From Albifimbria verrucaria (Eukaryota; Ascomycota; Sordariomycetes; Hypocreales; Stachybotryaceae): a stretch of DNA of 64,000 bases. A program made the translations under genes and the position numbers. Shown here piece after piece: positions 1 through 11,198 of this stretch. The first letter of the stretch is position 1; the number at the start of each line of letters is the position of its first letter. The notes under the pieces are model-generated. The model saw only the letters and a list, made by a program, of their open reading frames with translations, was not told where the DNA came from and ran no database searches. The stretch lies in NCBI GenBank assembly GCA_020081605.1, contig JAHREC010000009.1, forward strand, positions 1,612,001 through 1,676,000, written 5' to 3'.

Positions 1-754
1 TTGGTTGGCAGCCAAACGAGTTGGTTGATTCCAACCATCGGCGCCGAAGAAAGTCCGCCCCGGTGGGCTCTTTGGTGGGTGGTAGCCTAACTGCACCTTA
101 CCATGTTGGGGGTGGGTGCCTTCGAGGGCAGTTGCTTGTAGGGATACCTGGGATAACGTGAGACGCACCGCAGAGCCGCATGTACCGGAACTCACACAGG
201 GTCACGTCGCTAAGGCCGCCTCCCGTCGATGTGGTCATGGCATCAGTCAGCCGGTTTGTCTTTCAAGTTCTTCTCTTTCCGTTTCTTCTTCTCCCCCAAA
301 AGGCTGGACCTCCTCATAAACCTTTTGTTTCTTTCAACCCGTTCCAACCCCCACGCGTGACCAGCTGCGGCGCGTGACCACGAATCGTTTCTTTGTTCTC
401 CCGCCTCGCCCGTCGCTGCTTCTCTGCGCCATTTGGGGGTCGTTGATATCGTCATCCGTCATCCGCCATCCTGTCCGCGCCTCACCCTATCGCAACCCCT
501 CATCCCGTGCCTAACCGTCGGCCACGCCCTCTGCCTTCTCAAGCCTCGCCTTTAAATTTGAGTAGGATCTCGGTTCTACTCGCCACCCGTTCTTTTGTAG
601 CCGTCACAATTCCTCCCATCACGAGGAAGAGGAAGGCTGCTGAGGCGACGATTACCTCTGCCAACAGAGACGACCTACCGAGCAAGAGGGTCCTCGCCTC
701 AGCTGCCACTCCCCAGCCGCGCCGCCTACGCCAGTCACTACCGCGAGCATCGGT
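1..754. other. Upstream region of the Ariadne-type ligase gene
   Basis: No gene is supportable here. The stretch is rich in pyrimidines towards its 3' end, as expected for a fungal promoter and 5' UTR. Short open frames overlap on both strands without codon bias or a recognisable domain. Confidence 0.5.
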
Positions 755-2457
755 ATGGATTCCGAGGAGGAATACATGTCCGCCATGTCGTCCGACGACG
801 AGATCATGCAGGATGATAGCGGGGATCAGCTTTCCGGGCCTGATGGTATGAATCCCTTGCATCCTCCGTTCTCCAATAAACCGTACCTTTACTAACTACT
901 CGCGTTGTAGATTTCGACGACGATGACTTCGATGAGCCGGATCCCGATTTCGGCCTTTCCGGGAAGGACCTTGATAAGAAGAAGAAGCCTGCTCACATTG
1001 TCTCGTTCAAGGTGTTCGAACCCGCCGATATCCAACGACAACAAGACGATATGATTAACGAAGTCAACATGATTCTCGACATGGGCAAGGAGGATGCGGC
1101 CATAATGCTGCGCCACTTCCGATGGAACAAGGAACGTTTGCTCGAGGATTACATGGACAAGCCGGAGAAGGTGCTTGAAGCCGCAGGACTCAGCAACAAC
1201 TCCTCCAGTTTGCCCAAACTTGAAGTGATTTCTGGCTTTATGTGTGACATTTGCTGCGAGGATGAAGACGGCCTGCAGACATTCGCCATGAAGTGCGGCC
1301 ATCGATATTGTGTTGACTGCTACACGCACTATCTGACGCAAAAGATCCGCGACGAGGGCGAGGCAGCTAGGATTCAATGTCCAGCAGATGGCTGTGGCCG
1401 TATACTTGATTCAAGGTCGCTAGACTTGCTCGTAGCTTCGGATTTGACGGGCCGCTACCACGAGCTGCTGAACAGGACTTATGTCGAGGACAAGGATTCC
1501 TTCAAGTGGTGCCCCGCACCGGACTGCCCCAATGCCGTTGAATGTGGCATCAAAAGAAGGATCTTGACAAGATAGTTCCCACCGTTGAATGCCGCTGTGG
1601 CTTCCGGTTCTGCTTTGGTTGCCCCAACGCTGACCACCAGCCCGCGCCCTGCAGCTTGGTGAAGAAGTGGTTGAAGAAATGTGCCGACGATTCCGAAACG
1701 GCCAACTGGATCTCAGCTAACACCAAGGAGTGTCCCAAGTGTAGCTCGACCATCGAGAAGAACGGTGGTTGCAACCACATGACGTGCCGGAAATGTAAAT
1801 ACGAGTTTTGCTGGATGTGTATGGGCCTGTGGTCTGAGCACGGCACGAGCTGGTACAACTGCAACCGATTTGAGGAGAAGAGTGGATCGGAGGCACGCGA
1901 TGCCCAAGCCAAATCTCGCACCTCTTTGGAGCGATATTTGCATTATTACAACCGTTATGCGAATCACGAGCAGTCGGCAAAGCTTGATAAGGACATCGCG
2001 CAGAAGACTGAGAAGAAGATGGTTCAGCTGCAAACTGCCTCGGGCATGTCGTGGATTGAGGTGCAATATCTCAACTCAGCGTCCCAAGCGCTGCAGACAT
2101 GCCGACAAACACTCAAGTGGACGTATGCATTCGCCTTCTACTTGGCCAAGAACAACATGACGGAGATTTTTGAGGACAACCAGAAGGATCTCGAGATGGC
2201 TGTGGAGAACCTGTCGGAGATGTTTGAGAAACCCATCCAGGAGCTGTCAGACCCCAAGCTGAAGGTTGACATCATGGACAAGACATCTTATTGCAACCAG
2301 CGGCGACTGATCCTGCTCGAAGACACTGCAGAGAAACTGGCAAAGGGTACGTGGAAACAGTCCTAACAATTCAAAACTTTACTGACACGCAACAGGAAAA
2401 TGGGTATTTAACGCAGATCTTACCAACCCTTCAGTGGCACCTCCCACACGTCGTTAG
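755..2457 (+). CDS. RBR-type E3 ubiquitin ligase, Ariadne-1 homolog (frame broken once)
   Basis: RING-between-RING ligases of the Ariadne family take ubiquitin from an E2 onto a catalytic cysteine before passing it to substrate. Three exons fit: 755-845, 911-2346 and 2396-2457, about 529 residues. The N-terminus is acidic (MDSEEEYMSAMSSDDE), followed by a UBA-like helical part, RING1 (MCDICCEDEDG, CGHRYC), an IBR (WCPAPDCPN, CRCGFRFCFGC) and RING2 (ECPKCSSTIEKNGGCNHMTC). The Cys in GGCNHMTC matches the family's active-site cysteine. The Ariadne C-terminal helical domain follows, including LERYLHYYNRY. The last exon was chosen because splicing it gives a typical short tail ending PPTRR. The frame breaks at the A-run 1552-1555 (four A where five keep the frame), inside the IBR. 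The domain order is complete, so this is more likely a sequence error than a pseudogene. Confidence 0.93.
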
Positions 2458-3627
2458 CGGTGGCGTTTGCAGTAACATATACCGGCGATGCTGGATATTA
2501 TTTAGACCCGGCAGCAATCACGAACATTGCTCTGTGGAGGGCAGGCTTTCATCCCGATCATGGATCTTGAGATTGCACACGTTTTGGGCGTAACACCTCA
2601 AAACCCGTATCGCTGCTCTTGACTACAGCATATACTGTAGTCAAAGCTACTGAAAATGCAGCCACTCAAGCGCACTTCTGTCCACATTCAGCTTCAGTGT
2701 ATCGCGCTGACGATGAATCCGGCAGAGGTTTTCCAGAACCTGTTTCGCGATGCATTTGACTCGGTCCTACCGGGGCTCTTGTCTTGAACGCGACGCATAT
2801 AGATCGGCGCTTGACTGCCCCTCTCTCCTTTCTCTTTTACGAACATCACGGAACGACTATTCAGAGCGGGCGCGCATCGGGAACCACGCGACAGGGAGGA
2901 ATTATACATTGTTGCCAGGCGTTTCATCGGACGGGGTTTTTGGGTCCAGGCGGCATCTTGCGTCGCGCATTCTTCCTCATAAACTGTTACCTTTACTCCC
3001 TATAACTATTCTACGTCTTCCTTCTCCCTCTACCACTCTGCGTAGCATCCCTCTCCTCTCCCATTGTTATATGCCGTTGTCTCCTTTCTTTGCTCATAGA
3101 TGCATTGTTCTTCTGTCGAAGCTCGAAGAGACCGGCCTCAGCCGGTTCTACAACTACAAGGGAGGGCTGCCATTTTGATATGAGCTTGATGAGGCTCTGA
3201 CTGGACTCGCCATCGGAGCGAAGGATGTGTGGATAGACAATATGTAGAAATGCAAGAACATGCACGTATGGGGATTGAAAAATTAGGGATACTGCAAGTA
3301 ATCTGAAAGTGAAGTGTCATGTTGGATATTAAATATTCAGTTCAACGCCAATCCCTTGTCCGCGCCAGGTATACCGTTCTGCCAATTCCTTGAACGACCA
3401 AAAAGCATTCTCGCAGAAATGTTTGTAGAGGCAAGCCTTCTAATCTGATATGTACATGAATAAACAACAGAAGCGATACGAACAAAGACGCCATAGGCTG
3501 TAAAACAAGTCATGCCATCGCCTGAGTAATCAGTGCACCAAACGCCAGTTCTAGGTACTCCTAGTTCTTGCCGAAGAAACAGCTCCGTATGTCCCAAGGA
3601 CGCACAGCTTCATTCATTCCAAGAATC
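2458..3627. other. Intergenic, convergent 3' ends
   Basis: The region lies between the stop of the ligase gene (+) and the stop of exonuclease 1 (-). It should hold both 3' UTRs and terminators. I see no gene. Short open frames here have no domain signature. Confidence 0.5.
2619..2644. repeat. Perfect inverted repeat, 10-bp arms
   Basis: TTGACTACAG and its reverse complement CTGTAGTCAA are separated by CATATA, about 160 nt after the ligase stop codon. In RNA it would form a stable hairpin in the 3' UTR or just beyond it. Its function is unknown. Confidence 0.6.
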
Positions 3628-6068
3628 TTACGAACAAACAAAGCGGGAAAGATCCAGCTTTAGAGGTTGATCCTCTATATCATCAGCTTCCTCGTCGCTA
3701 TCGGGGATGATCTGATCCTCGCTACCGCAGTTGCGATTGAGGGCTTCTACTTCCTTCAAGTCCACTCTGGGAAGAGGCACAAATGATGGGTTTATAGGCA
3801 CACCGGCAAGTGTTGGTGCCTTAGAGATGGGCTTCCGTTGATGTAGTAGAGGCTTGGGTGACATTGCCGGATTCAATGCCTTCGCGCCTAGGCGCTGGAG
3901 TGGTGTGAGGCGCGAGCGAGCTGTTGACGGGGCAGTGGAGGGCGTAGATGCTGCGCTAAATACAGACGAGCGGCTCGAAGCAGTCGAAGCAGGTGTGGCC
4001 ACAGAATGTGATGAGTATGAGAATTGCCTGAGATTCGGTCTCACTGGCGTATCAGAGAGGGGAAGCTTGGTGGGACGACCGCCCAGCTTCGGAGGTGGCA
4101 TCAGGACTTTTGGAACCACAGGGTCACTGGGGCTCGGTAGGTCGTTGAAGGATGTTGCTGCTGATAGAACTGTGCCCTGACTTGTACCTTGACTTGTACC
4201 CTGACTTGTATCCTGGCTCGTATCCTGGCTCGTACCCTGGCTCACATCTTGCTCCGTCTCTTGGCTTGCAACCTGTACAGAGCTTTCTTGGCTAGCTGCC
4301 TGAGTTTCATCTAGCTTCTTCTCTTCGAAGATACGTATTGTTTTCCTCGGTTTGCTTGTAGACAACCAGCCATCAATATCGGGAAGATCGTTCAGGGCGG
4401 CATCGATGGAGTCATCAGACAGCAGATAGGCCTCACTTTTCGACCTAGCAGCAGAACGCTTTGAACTTTGTGAAGGGAAAAAGAATTTACTCTTCTTTGG
4501 CGACCCGTCATCTTCCTCGGCTTCGTCGCATAACCTAGCCTTCTTCGGTGGCCTTGTCGTGGGTTCACTTTTGGGAACAGCAGGACTACTGCTGGATACA
4601 AAGGTGGTGGGACGTGAAGGAGAAGGTTCAGTGCCTGTCATACGGCTCAATAGATTGGTGATGGGCTCGGTACGTCTCCGTTGAAGACGGGGCGAGGTGC
4701 GGGTTGGAGACCGGGTCGACTGATCCAGGTAAGGTCTTGGCAGAGGGAAAACTCGCGGAACAAGGCCTCCGTCTGTGAGTTGAGAAATTCTCTGAGGATC
4801 GACGGTGAAGCAATTAGGATCCATTTCGCCCATCGGGACGCGATGATGACCTTTGAAGTATGAGTTGATTGTCTTGGTGCGAGGCGGCTCCGGTGCAGGT
4901 TGAAGAGCTTGCGAGTGTCTTCTCTTAGAGGGCGTAGTGGGAAGGGCGATGGGTGCTTTCGTGATTGGATTAACGTCTCCTTTAGCAATGGCATGTGCCA
5001 GTGCTGGTTCCACGTAGGCGCCGATGAAGGGCATGTCGTCTGCGGTTCGCGTACCATCGAGGTCGGTTAGATGCACCAGTTCCTTCTTTGTGGGACAAAA
5101 CACCCATTGATGAAGGAATGTCAACTCCGCTTGATAGAACTGTGTCAAGTAGTTTTCGGACACACGTTTTCCTTGAAACTGGACCATTTGAACAACCTTC
5201 TCCGGCGTCTTGACCCGACGAATCAGCCGGTAGGCCGTCTTTAATCCTACTCCTGGTAACCCGTTTAGATAGTCGCAGCCACTGAAAATCGCCATGCGTC
5301 GGAAGTCGGCATCTGTCCACCCGGTCAAAGAAACTTCACGGCAAGCACAAAAGTCGCGGCGGTTTATCTCGATGCAGTTGCCGTACTGGTCTAGCTTGGT
5401 TAGAAGACGCTTGGCACCGAAAACCAGGAGGTCTGAGTCGTCGGAAAGGATGCCATGAACGAGACCCTGACGTTCAAGGTAAACAAGCTGAGCGTCGGCC
5501 TCGTAGGGGCCACGACATATTTGATGTTCATCTTCTTCAGCTGCTGAATAAGAGTTGAGGCCATCTCAGGTGTGACATCGATGCATTTTTGGAATTCGCT
5601 CATAGCCTGTGAAGACTTGCCGGCCTTGAGGAGCTCCATCGCAACCTTCTTCCTTGCTTCTCGGCTCTTTGCACGGGAGTCCTCGGTGCCGGCTTTGCTG
5701 GGAAGGAAGTCGCCGTCAAAGACCATGTAGGGCGTGACACCAAAATGCAGAAGCATTCTGACTCGATGCATGGCGGCGTTTACATACCTAGAGGTGGGAT
5801 TAGCGATTGGGTGAAACTAGAGTGCGGCAAGGCACGGGACGTACTTCTTGGTTGGTAGGCCCTGGCCCAGCTCGGCGGCACACGAGTAGGCAGCACGATG
5901 AAGCCATCCATACGCGTCCACAGCGAGGGTTTGTCCCTGAAATTTCTTCAGTTCAGTGGGACGCTGGATGGATTTCAGGAGCGGTAAAAGTCCTGCAGCA
6001 CGTTAAAATCTGGAGTCACAAGAGCCCGGAAGCGTTTTCGCCACCACGGCCGTACCTGATACACCCAT
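3628..6068 (-). CDS. exo1: Exonuclease 1 (XPG/Rad2 family nuclease), frame broken once
   Basis: A 5'-3' exonuclease and flap endonuclease of mismatch repair and double-strand-break end resection. The start ATG (6068-6066) gives MGVSG; a 63-nt intron (6055-5993) interrupts MGVSGLLPLL, which supports this start. A second intron is 5844-5788. Visible are the N-domain with VDAYGWLHR and VFDGDFLPSK, the I-domain with DDSDLLVFG, and a helix-hairpin-helix-type segment (SGCDYLNGLPGVGLKTAYR). A long, Ser/Pro-rich C-terminal tail follows, total about 773 residues, normal for fungal Exo1. The tail carries a run of SQ/TQ motifs encoded by a 12-bp repeat. The frame breaks in the I-domain just after VVAP, where the plus strand has G4 at 5506-5509 and five are needed. 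Confidence 0.95.
4175..4246 (-). repeat. Minisatellite of 12-bp units inside exo1
   Basis: Six tandem 12-bp units (consensus on + CCCTGACTTGTA, later units CCCTGGCTCGTA) encode repeated S-Q-G/D-T in the tail of exonuclease 1. The unit length is a multiple of three, so copy number can change without breaking the frame. Confidence 0.85.
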
Positions 6069-6885
6069 GGCTACGGGTCTGCCGCCGAAGCGGACACGCA
6101 GCTATCACGACGTCGAACAGACTTCCGGTCGCTGGCAGAGCAGCCGAGGGCGTCTGTTACAGGATGTTGCTGAAGCCAGCCATGTGCAGAGATGTCGTCC
6201 GGAGGCAAAACGCGTGTTAGCCGCCGACGCGACCAAAAGGTAAACAAGAAGAAAAAGACGGTGAACCGGCCGAACGAAGAGGAAGATGGGCCGAGAGGAG
6301 TCCGTGACGAAGGAAGGATTATGCTGGAGGGTTAGCAATGAGCGATGCAAGGCGAGGTGCTAAAGAGTGAGGTGAGGTGAGGTTAGACGGGACGGGACGG
6401 CGTTCGAGGTTGGACGTTCTTCCAAGTCACTTAACTTAACGCGCCAAAAAGGCCTGATCGTTAATTGATGGGGCTCTTTGTGAAGCGCGTCGGCAGGCGC
6501 GATGGGGAGCCTGCGGTGCCCAATGGGGCTAGTTTGCACCTGCAGAGCCATTCCCCAGCAACCGTTCCCACGTCATTGCAGTTGGCTTTCCAGCGCCTAC
6601 AGTGGATGAACCCTCCATTTTACAGAACCCTTATTCTGCTCTCCAAGCACCAAGGTGCCTATTCTGTAGATTCTCGACTATCCATCGTGGTGGGGCTCGG
6701 CATTTTTTTCCTTCTTTTTTCGACAAAAAGTCTAGAATTTCCGTCACCGCTTGGGCTATCCGAGCAATAGCCGCACCCTCCAGGTGAAAATTATACAGAC
6801 AATTCTCAAGATCAAAGCCGTTTCGTTTCATTTCATCAACTCATTTCATCGACACGTTATCCAATCCACCGTGCCAGACTTCAAG
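6069..6885. other. Divergent upstream region of exo1 and tma16
   Basis: An 817-nt region from which exo1 is read leftwards and tma16 rightwards. No gene is supportable. It contains a long T-rich tract around 6700-6725 on the plus strand, upstream of tma16. No clear TATA box or other known element was recognised. Confidence 0.45.
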
Positions 6886-7537
6886 ATGCCTACCACGCTG
6901 CAAAAGACCAAGAAGCAAATCGCCAAGAAACGGAGTGGGCAGGTCAATTCTCTCCATGAGAAGTCCAGGGACTCTATGCGACTCCACAAGGCGAGTGTAA
7001 GAGACCAAAGACTTGAAAAGCTTGCTGCAGCCCGAGGCAAGAAGGAACAGCCAATCGGTAAGACTCGAATGTAGCACTCGTGTCATATTGTGCAAGTATT
7101 AATCCCTGGCAGCCGATCGAGTCGCATTCTTCCAAGAGCATGTGCAGGAAAACGGTGGCAAGGCCCTGGACATTGCTGCAATTCAGGATCTGATCACCGC
7201 GTATGTCCACAAATTTGACGAGGAGTATGACACACTCAAGAAGTCTCGTCGGTCGGGTCGACCCCGGGCGCAAGGGAGGACCTTCTCAAGATGAAGATCT
7301 CCGCTCTCGAGACAGAGTACCAGCAGGGTTTCAGTAAGTTGTTATGCAATTGCAAAGTCTTGGTGGCAGTTCTGACAATCCTGGATAGCTTTGCCCGATG
7401 TCACTACCGAGGAGAACGCCACTTCCATCATGCGCTGGGAGGGTTCTTGGAGTTTTCTGTCTACTCTCCCGTGGATCAAAGTCTCCAAGGATGGCCAAAG
7501 CCGTCCTGCGGATTTCCCATCAAAGGGACTCAACTGA
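6886..7537 (+). CDS. tma16: Translation machinery-associated protein 16 (Tma16), frame broken once
   Basis: Tma16 is a small nuclear/nucleolar protein that joins pre-60S ribosomal particles in yeast. Three exons, 6886-7057, 7113-7333 and 7389-7537, give about 180 residues, the usual length. The N-terminus is very basic (MPTTLQKTKKQIAKKRSG) and is followed by the family-typical LHEKSRDSMRLHKASVRD. Then come a middle helix with YVHKFDEEYDTLKK and a C-terminal part with SIMRWEGSWSFLSTLPWIKV. Introns are 7058-7112 and 7334-7388, both GT..AG. The frame breaks after RSGRP at C4 7262-7265, where five C are needed to join EDLLKMKISALE. Each of the three parts matches the family. Confidence 0.88.
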
Positions 7538-8713
7538 TCCATCATCCACTCATGGCCTTTATCCGTTGTCTAACTGCCACACCCGGCATCTTCCAGCACG
7601 ATTATGCCTGAAATAATGAGTATTAAGGGTCTCATCTAACGCTGATATCCCCAATACATCATATTCGGGCATAATTTCGCGGCATGGCCGGTCTTAAACG
7701 TGCAAACATCGACATATCAGCGATACTTGCTTCATATATGTCGCCTTGGCTGCGCTTCTTTACGATACTAGCACCGCAACACATATTGCTTGGTTTCATT
7801 CACTCACATACACAGAGTGGGACGGCTTGCAGGAGAGCATCTTCGCAATGCTGCTCCAGCAATTTATGGGAGATGATAAAATCTGGGTAGCAAATTTACT
7901 CATAGTCATATCAAAAGGCAAGGCGTTCACTGGAAGGGTTAAAAATCTGGATTTCAAAGCATATATCATTACTAGCGATAAGAGACATGATTCTTGTTAC
8001 CCTTGTTGTATGGAGTGTAGTTAAAATGTGTATCTTATGTCTGTGGAACCGAACCGATTTGTGGTGTATGGCATTCCCATAGTACCTGTGGCTTCCAAAA
8101 GCTCTCATGGATGTCTGTCAGATAGCCTTATACTACGTTAAATAGGATCTGGAAAGGCGAGACCTTCTGACACTCATTCATCATTTCCTTTATTTTGTTG
8201 TCCTACCCTTGCACAGCTTTCTTCAAGTCCTGAAACACGACAGACATGAATATCTGGCAGTTATTAATACAGCTTTATCCGACTTGTGGTCTTGTGTAGC
8301 CATCGGGCATCACGGCTTTTGCTATAGATGGCAGGGTATCTACTTGACAACCATTCAATTTCGGATTCATGGGCTATTAGCATGTTGGTGAGAAAATTCA
8401 TCCATGTAGCTCGCCATCCACCTCGCTTCCGAATGCGATAACAACCCCTGCGTACAAGGAAGCCGGAGCTGCTACTGATCCTAGTTATCCTTCAGAGACA
8501 ATGTTTTGCCCCCACAGTGCCTTGCCTGTACCTGCAGGTAGACTAAAATAATTGCGGAACTCTACACTTTGGTTCCTCAATAATCTGCCAGCGATCCAAC
8601 TAGTTGTATTCATCAACAATTAATGCATTATTGGCAGTCTGTTTCTGGGCTCACGAAACTTCTTCTTCAGCTCATTAATACAAGCTTCAACTGTGGCAGC
8701 TTTCACTTTCATA
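7538..8713. other. Intergenic, no gene seen
   Basis: About 1.2 kb of lower GC between tma16 and the dUTPase-like gene. Overlapping short open frames at 7680-8030 show no recognisable domain and no family-like stretch. I see no RNA gene. Confidence 0.45.
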
Positions 8714-9246
8714 ATGCTCAGTGGAGCTTCAATCGTTAGGCGCGGAATAGTGAGCGGCCTGCGATCTGCTACAGAACAATCGCAGCCATGTGGAGTCGAC
8801 CTTACCCTACGGCGGGTGCATGCGTGGACATCGCCTGCCACGATTGACTTTGATAACTCACATCGCAAGGCTGCTGGCACGAGAGAGCTGGAGTTCCGTG
8901 GCGAGAGCGAGCATGTCACGTTGCCGCAGGGTGCCTATCTTGTCGAGTTCCACGAGACTGTCCGCATCCCACTCGACTGCATGGGACAGATCTTTGTCAG
9001 GTCATCGCTATGGCGAGCGGGTGCCACGCTCACAGCGGGTGTCGTTGATGCAGGGTACGAGGGGCCCTCGGTGCTTTGTTGGAGGTGAAGAACCCAGCTG
9101 GCATAAATCTGTATCAATATGCCAAGTTGGGGCAGATTGCAGTGCACAGGTTGGAGGAGAAAGTCAAGGGCTACCAGGAGTCTACCAATTTTCCAAAAGC
9201 AGCCTTGGACGTGATGGATCAGCTGGAGCGTGACTTTGAATGTTAG
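8714..9246 (+). CDS. dUTPase/dCTP-deaminase superfamily protein (frame broken once)
   Basis: About 177 residues with the layout of the dCTP-deaminase/trimeric dUTPase fold. It starts MLSGASIVRRG; CGVDLTLRRV resembles the family's G-V-D-L strand, GQIFVRSSLWRAG resembles the serine-containing phosphate motif, and GVVDAGYEG resembles dUTPase motif 3. The length and N-terminus look more like Dcd than a typical eukaryotic Dut. A role in deoxynucleotide clean-up or a related hydrolase is inferred; substrate cannot be told. The gene has no intron. The frame breaks at G4 9061-9064 (five needed), after which the motif 3 strand continues as LGALLEVKNPAG and the protein ends about 60 residues later. The ATG at 8714 was preferred because the Dcd-like start begins there. 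A bacterial origin is possible but not shown. Confidence 0.72.
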
Positions 9247-9756
9247 TACAATGGGAGGACAGAGATTCCGCACATTTAGTGCTGATAGATATCTCAACTC
9301 ATAATCAAGAAAATGTTTAAGAACAAACGCCTAGAAACACAAGAGATGTCCAATGATAAGATAATAAACTAATGAAGATATGTGTATGTTTCTTCTAAAG
9401 AATTTATTTTTATCTTCAAAACAGGACCCTAGGCGGAACTCTCGTCCTCCCATTGGACTAGGTACCTATGGTTCACACACTGTTGCTTGCTTGTACCGAC
9501 TGACTGTATTGGAATGCAAAAGTAAACAGATGCAAACAGAGCTGTTGCTGTTGGATGGCGACCCACATTAGTCATTATGCATGGATCACGTGCCAGGAGC
9601 TTGAGCAGCTCATTGCTCCATACATGCACCTCATTAGCTCGGGACCCCATCTTCCAAAAATTTCAGAGCAAGCAAAGGTACTGCTCAAACATCTGCAAGC
9701 TCGACACGCATCACTTCTTCACTTCCTTTCATTCATTCCAACCTCAAACCGACAAG
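9247..9756. other. Upstream region of mam33
   Basis: A 510-nt intergenic stretch containing the 3' end of the preceding gene and the promoter/5' UTR of mam33. The last 80 nt before the ATG are C/T/A-rich as in fungal leaders. No gene or named element is seen. Confidence 0.45.
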
Positions 9757-10721
9757 ATGATGTCCCTCCGCTCCTTTGCGCGCTCCGCGCCCTGCTCCAT
9801 CGCTCGCCTGACTGCCACCTCCATGCGTCAGTCCGTTGCCCGTCCCAGCACCTTCGTCAAGGCCTCGTCCGTCGCTGCTCTGCGACCTGCCCACGCTGCT
9901 TTCTCTACCACCACTCTCCGACAGGCCCCGCTGGCGAGACCGACGAGGAGCTGTCTGCCAAGCTTGAGAGCGAGATCCAGATCGAGGAGGAGCTGAAGGC
10001 TACCGAGCAGCAGCCTGCCAGCATCAAGGATTTCCTTGAGAACAGCCCCTTTGAGATCATTGACACCCCGGCCAGGAGGTCGTCAAGCTGGTTCGCTCTT
10101 TCAACGACGAGAAGTCAGTAATATCCACACCCATCAATTTGAGTACCGTGTAGCTGACAGATAGACAGGATCACCGTCAGCTTCTCCATCGCCGACATCA
10201 ACAACTACGACCCCTACGGCGAGGACCGTGCCCTCGAGGATGAGGAGTTCGATGATGATGTTATCCAGAACTCTAACAAGCAGAGCCACGTCCAGTCCAC
10301 TGGTGGCGCCCGCTCTGCCCAGGCCGAGGAGGACTACGAGAACGAGGACCTCGAGGAGGAGGAGACTGCTGCTCCCATCAACCTGACCATCATGATTGAG
10401 AAGCCCGGCAAGACTGCTGGTGTTCTCAGCATCGACGCCAGCGCCCAGGACAGCAACATCATTGTTGAGAACATGTTCTACTACGACGACATCAAGGTTG
10501 CCAAGGTCGAGAACGCCGAGTTCGCCCAGAAGCGTGCCGAGCTCTACCCCGGCCCCCTTCGGCAGCCTCGACGAGGACCTTCAGGTCCTCATGGACCGCT
10601 TCCTGGAGGAGCGTGGCATCAACCAGGCCCTGGCCGTCTTCGTCCCGACTACGTCGACGTCAAGGAGCAGAGCGAGTACCTCAGGTGGTTGAACAACGTC
10701 AAGACCTTTGTTGACGCCTAA
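9757..10721 (+). CDS. mam33: Mitochondrial matrix acidic protein Mam33/p32 (frame broken four times)
   Basis: The p32/gC1qR family forms acidic trimers in the mitochondrial matrix and supports translation and oxidative metabolism. Two exons (9757-10113, 10169-10721) give about 304 residues. A Ser/Arg/Ala-rich presequence (MMSLRSFARSAP) matches mitochondrial import. The mature part has the very acidic stretch EEDYENEDLEEEE and family blocks ending YLRWLNNVKTFVDA. Breaks occur at C4 9926-9929 (five needed), C4 10066-10069 (five), C5 10553-10557 (two C short) and C3 10644-10646 (four). All four lie in C-runs, and after each one the conserved family sequence continues in a new frame, so the gene itself is almost certainly intact. 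Confidence 0.87.
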
Positions 10722-11198
10722 GCGGATCGGACGTGTAAGAGTTAGGAGGGCAAACGATTTGTAATTTTCAAAACGATGTTTTAAAAGGAGGATATTTCCA
10801 CTCATGTACAAAAGAACAAACACCAAGCTATCTCGTGTTAGGACGAGCGATTCCGAATATTAATTGATATCACGATCACTTTTCATCTCAGCTGCACTAT
10901 GGTGCAATGGATATGACAATAATAGCTTATGTGGAGCCAAACTCCTTTACTTTTTTACATCCGTCTTATCCACTCCGTCTCGAAGTCTTCTAGTCGTTTC
11001 ACACGGCTACCTGCCAAAGTCTGGCAGTGGGGACTAGCGAATTTCTTGGCTCCACATACAATGTTTTGCATAATGATCCATTGACTCCATTTGCACCACG
11101 TAAATTACGCAGACACGTTGAAAACTAAGGCTAGATGTTTCATACATAATGTTTCATGATAATGTACATAGAAGAGAAATGCCCCATTTTAGTGACCC
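10722..11198. other. Intergenic, convergent 3' ends
   Basis: AT-richer sequence between the stop of mam33 (+) and the stop of the cellobiose dehydrogenase gene (-). It presumably holds both 3' UTRs. No gene seen. Confidence 0.45.

Noticed and set aside
7680..8030. Possible gene remnant between tma16 and the dUTPase-like gene
   Set aside because: No stretch resembles a known family in any frame.
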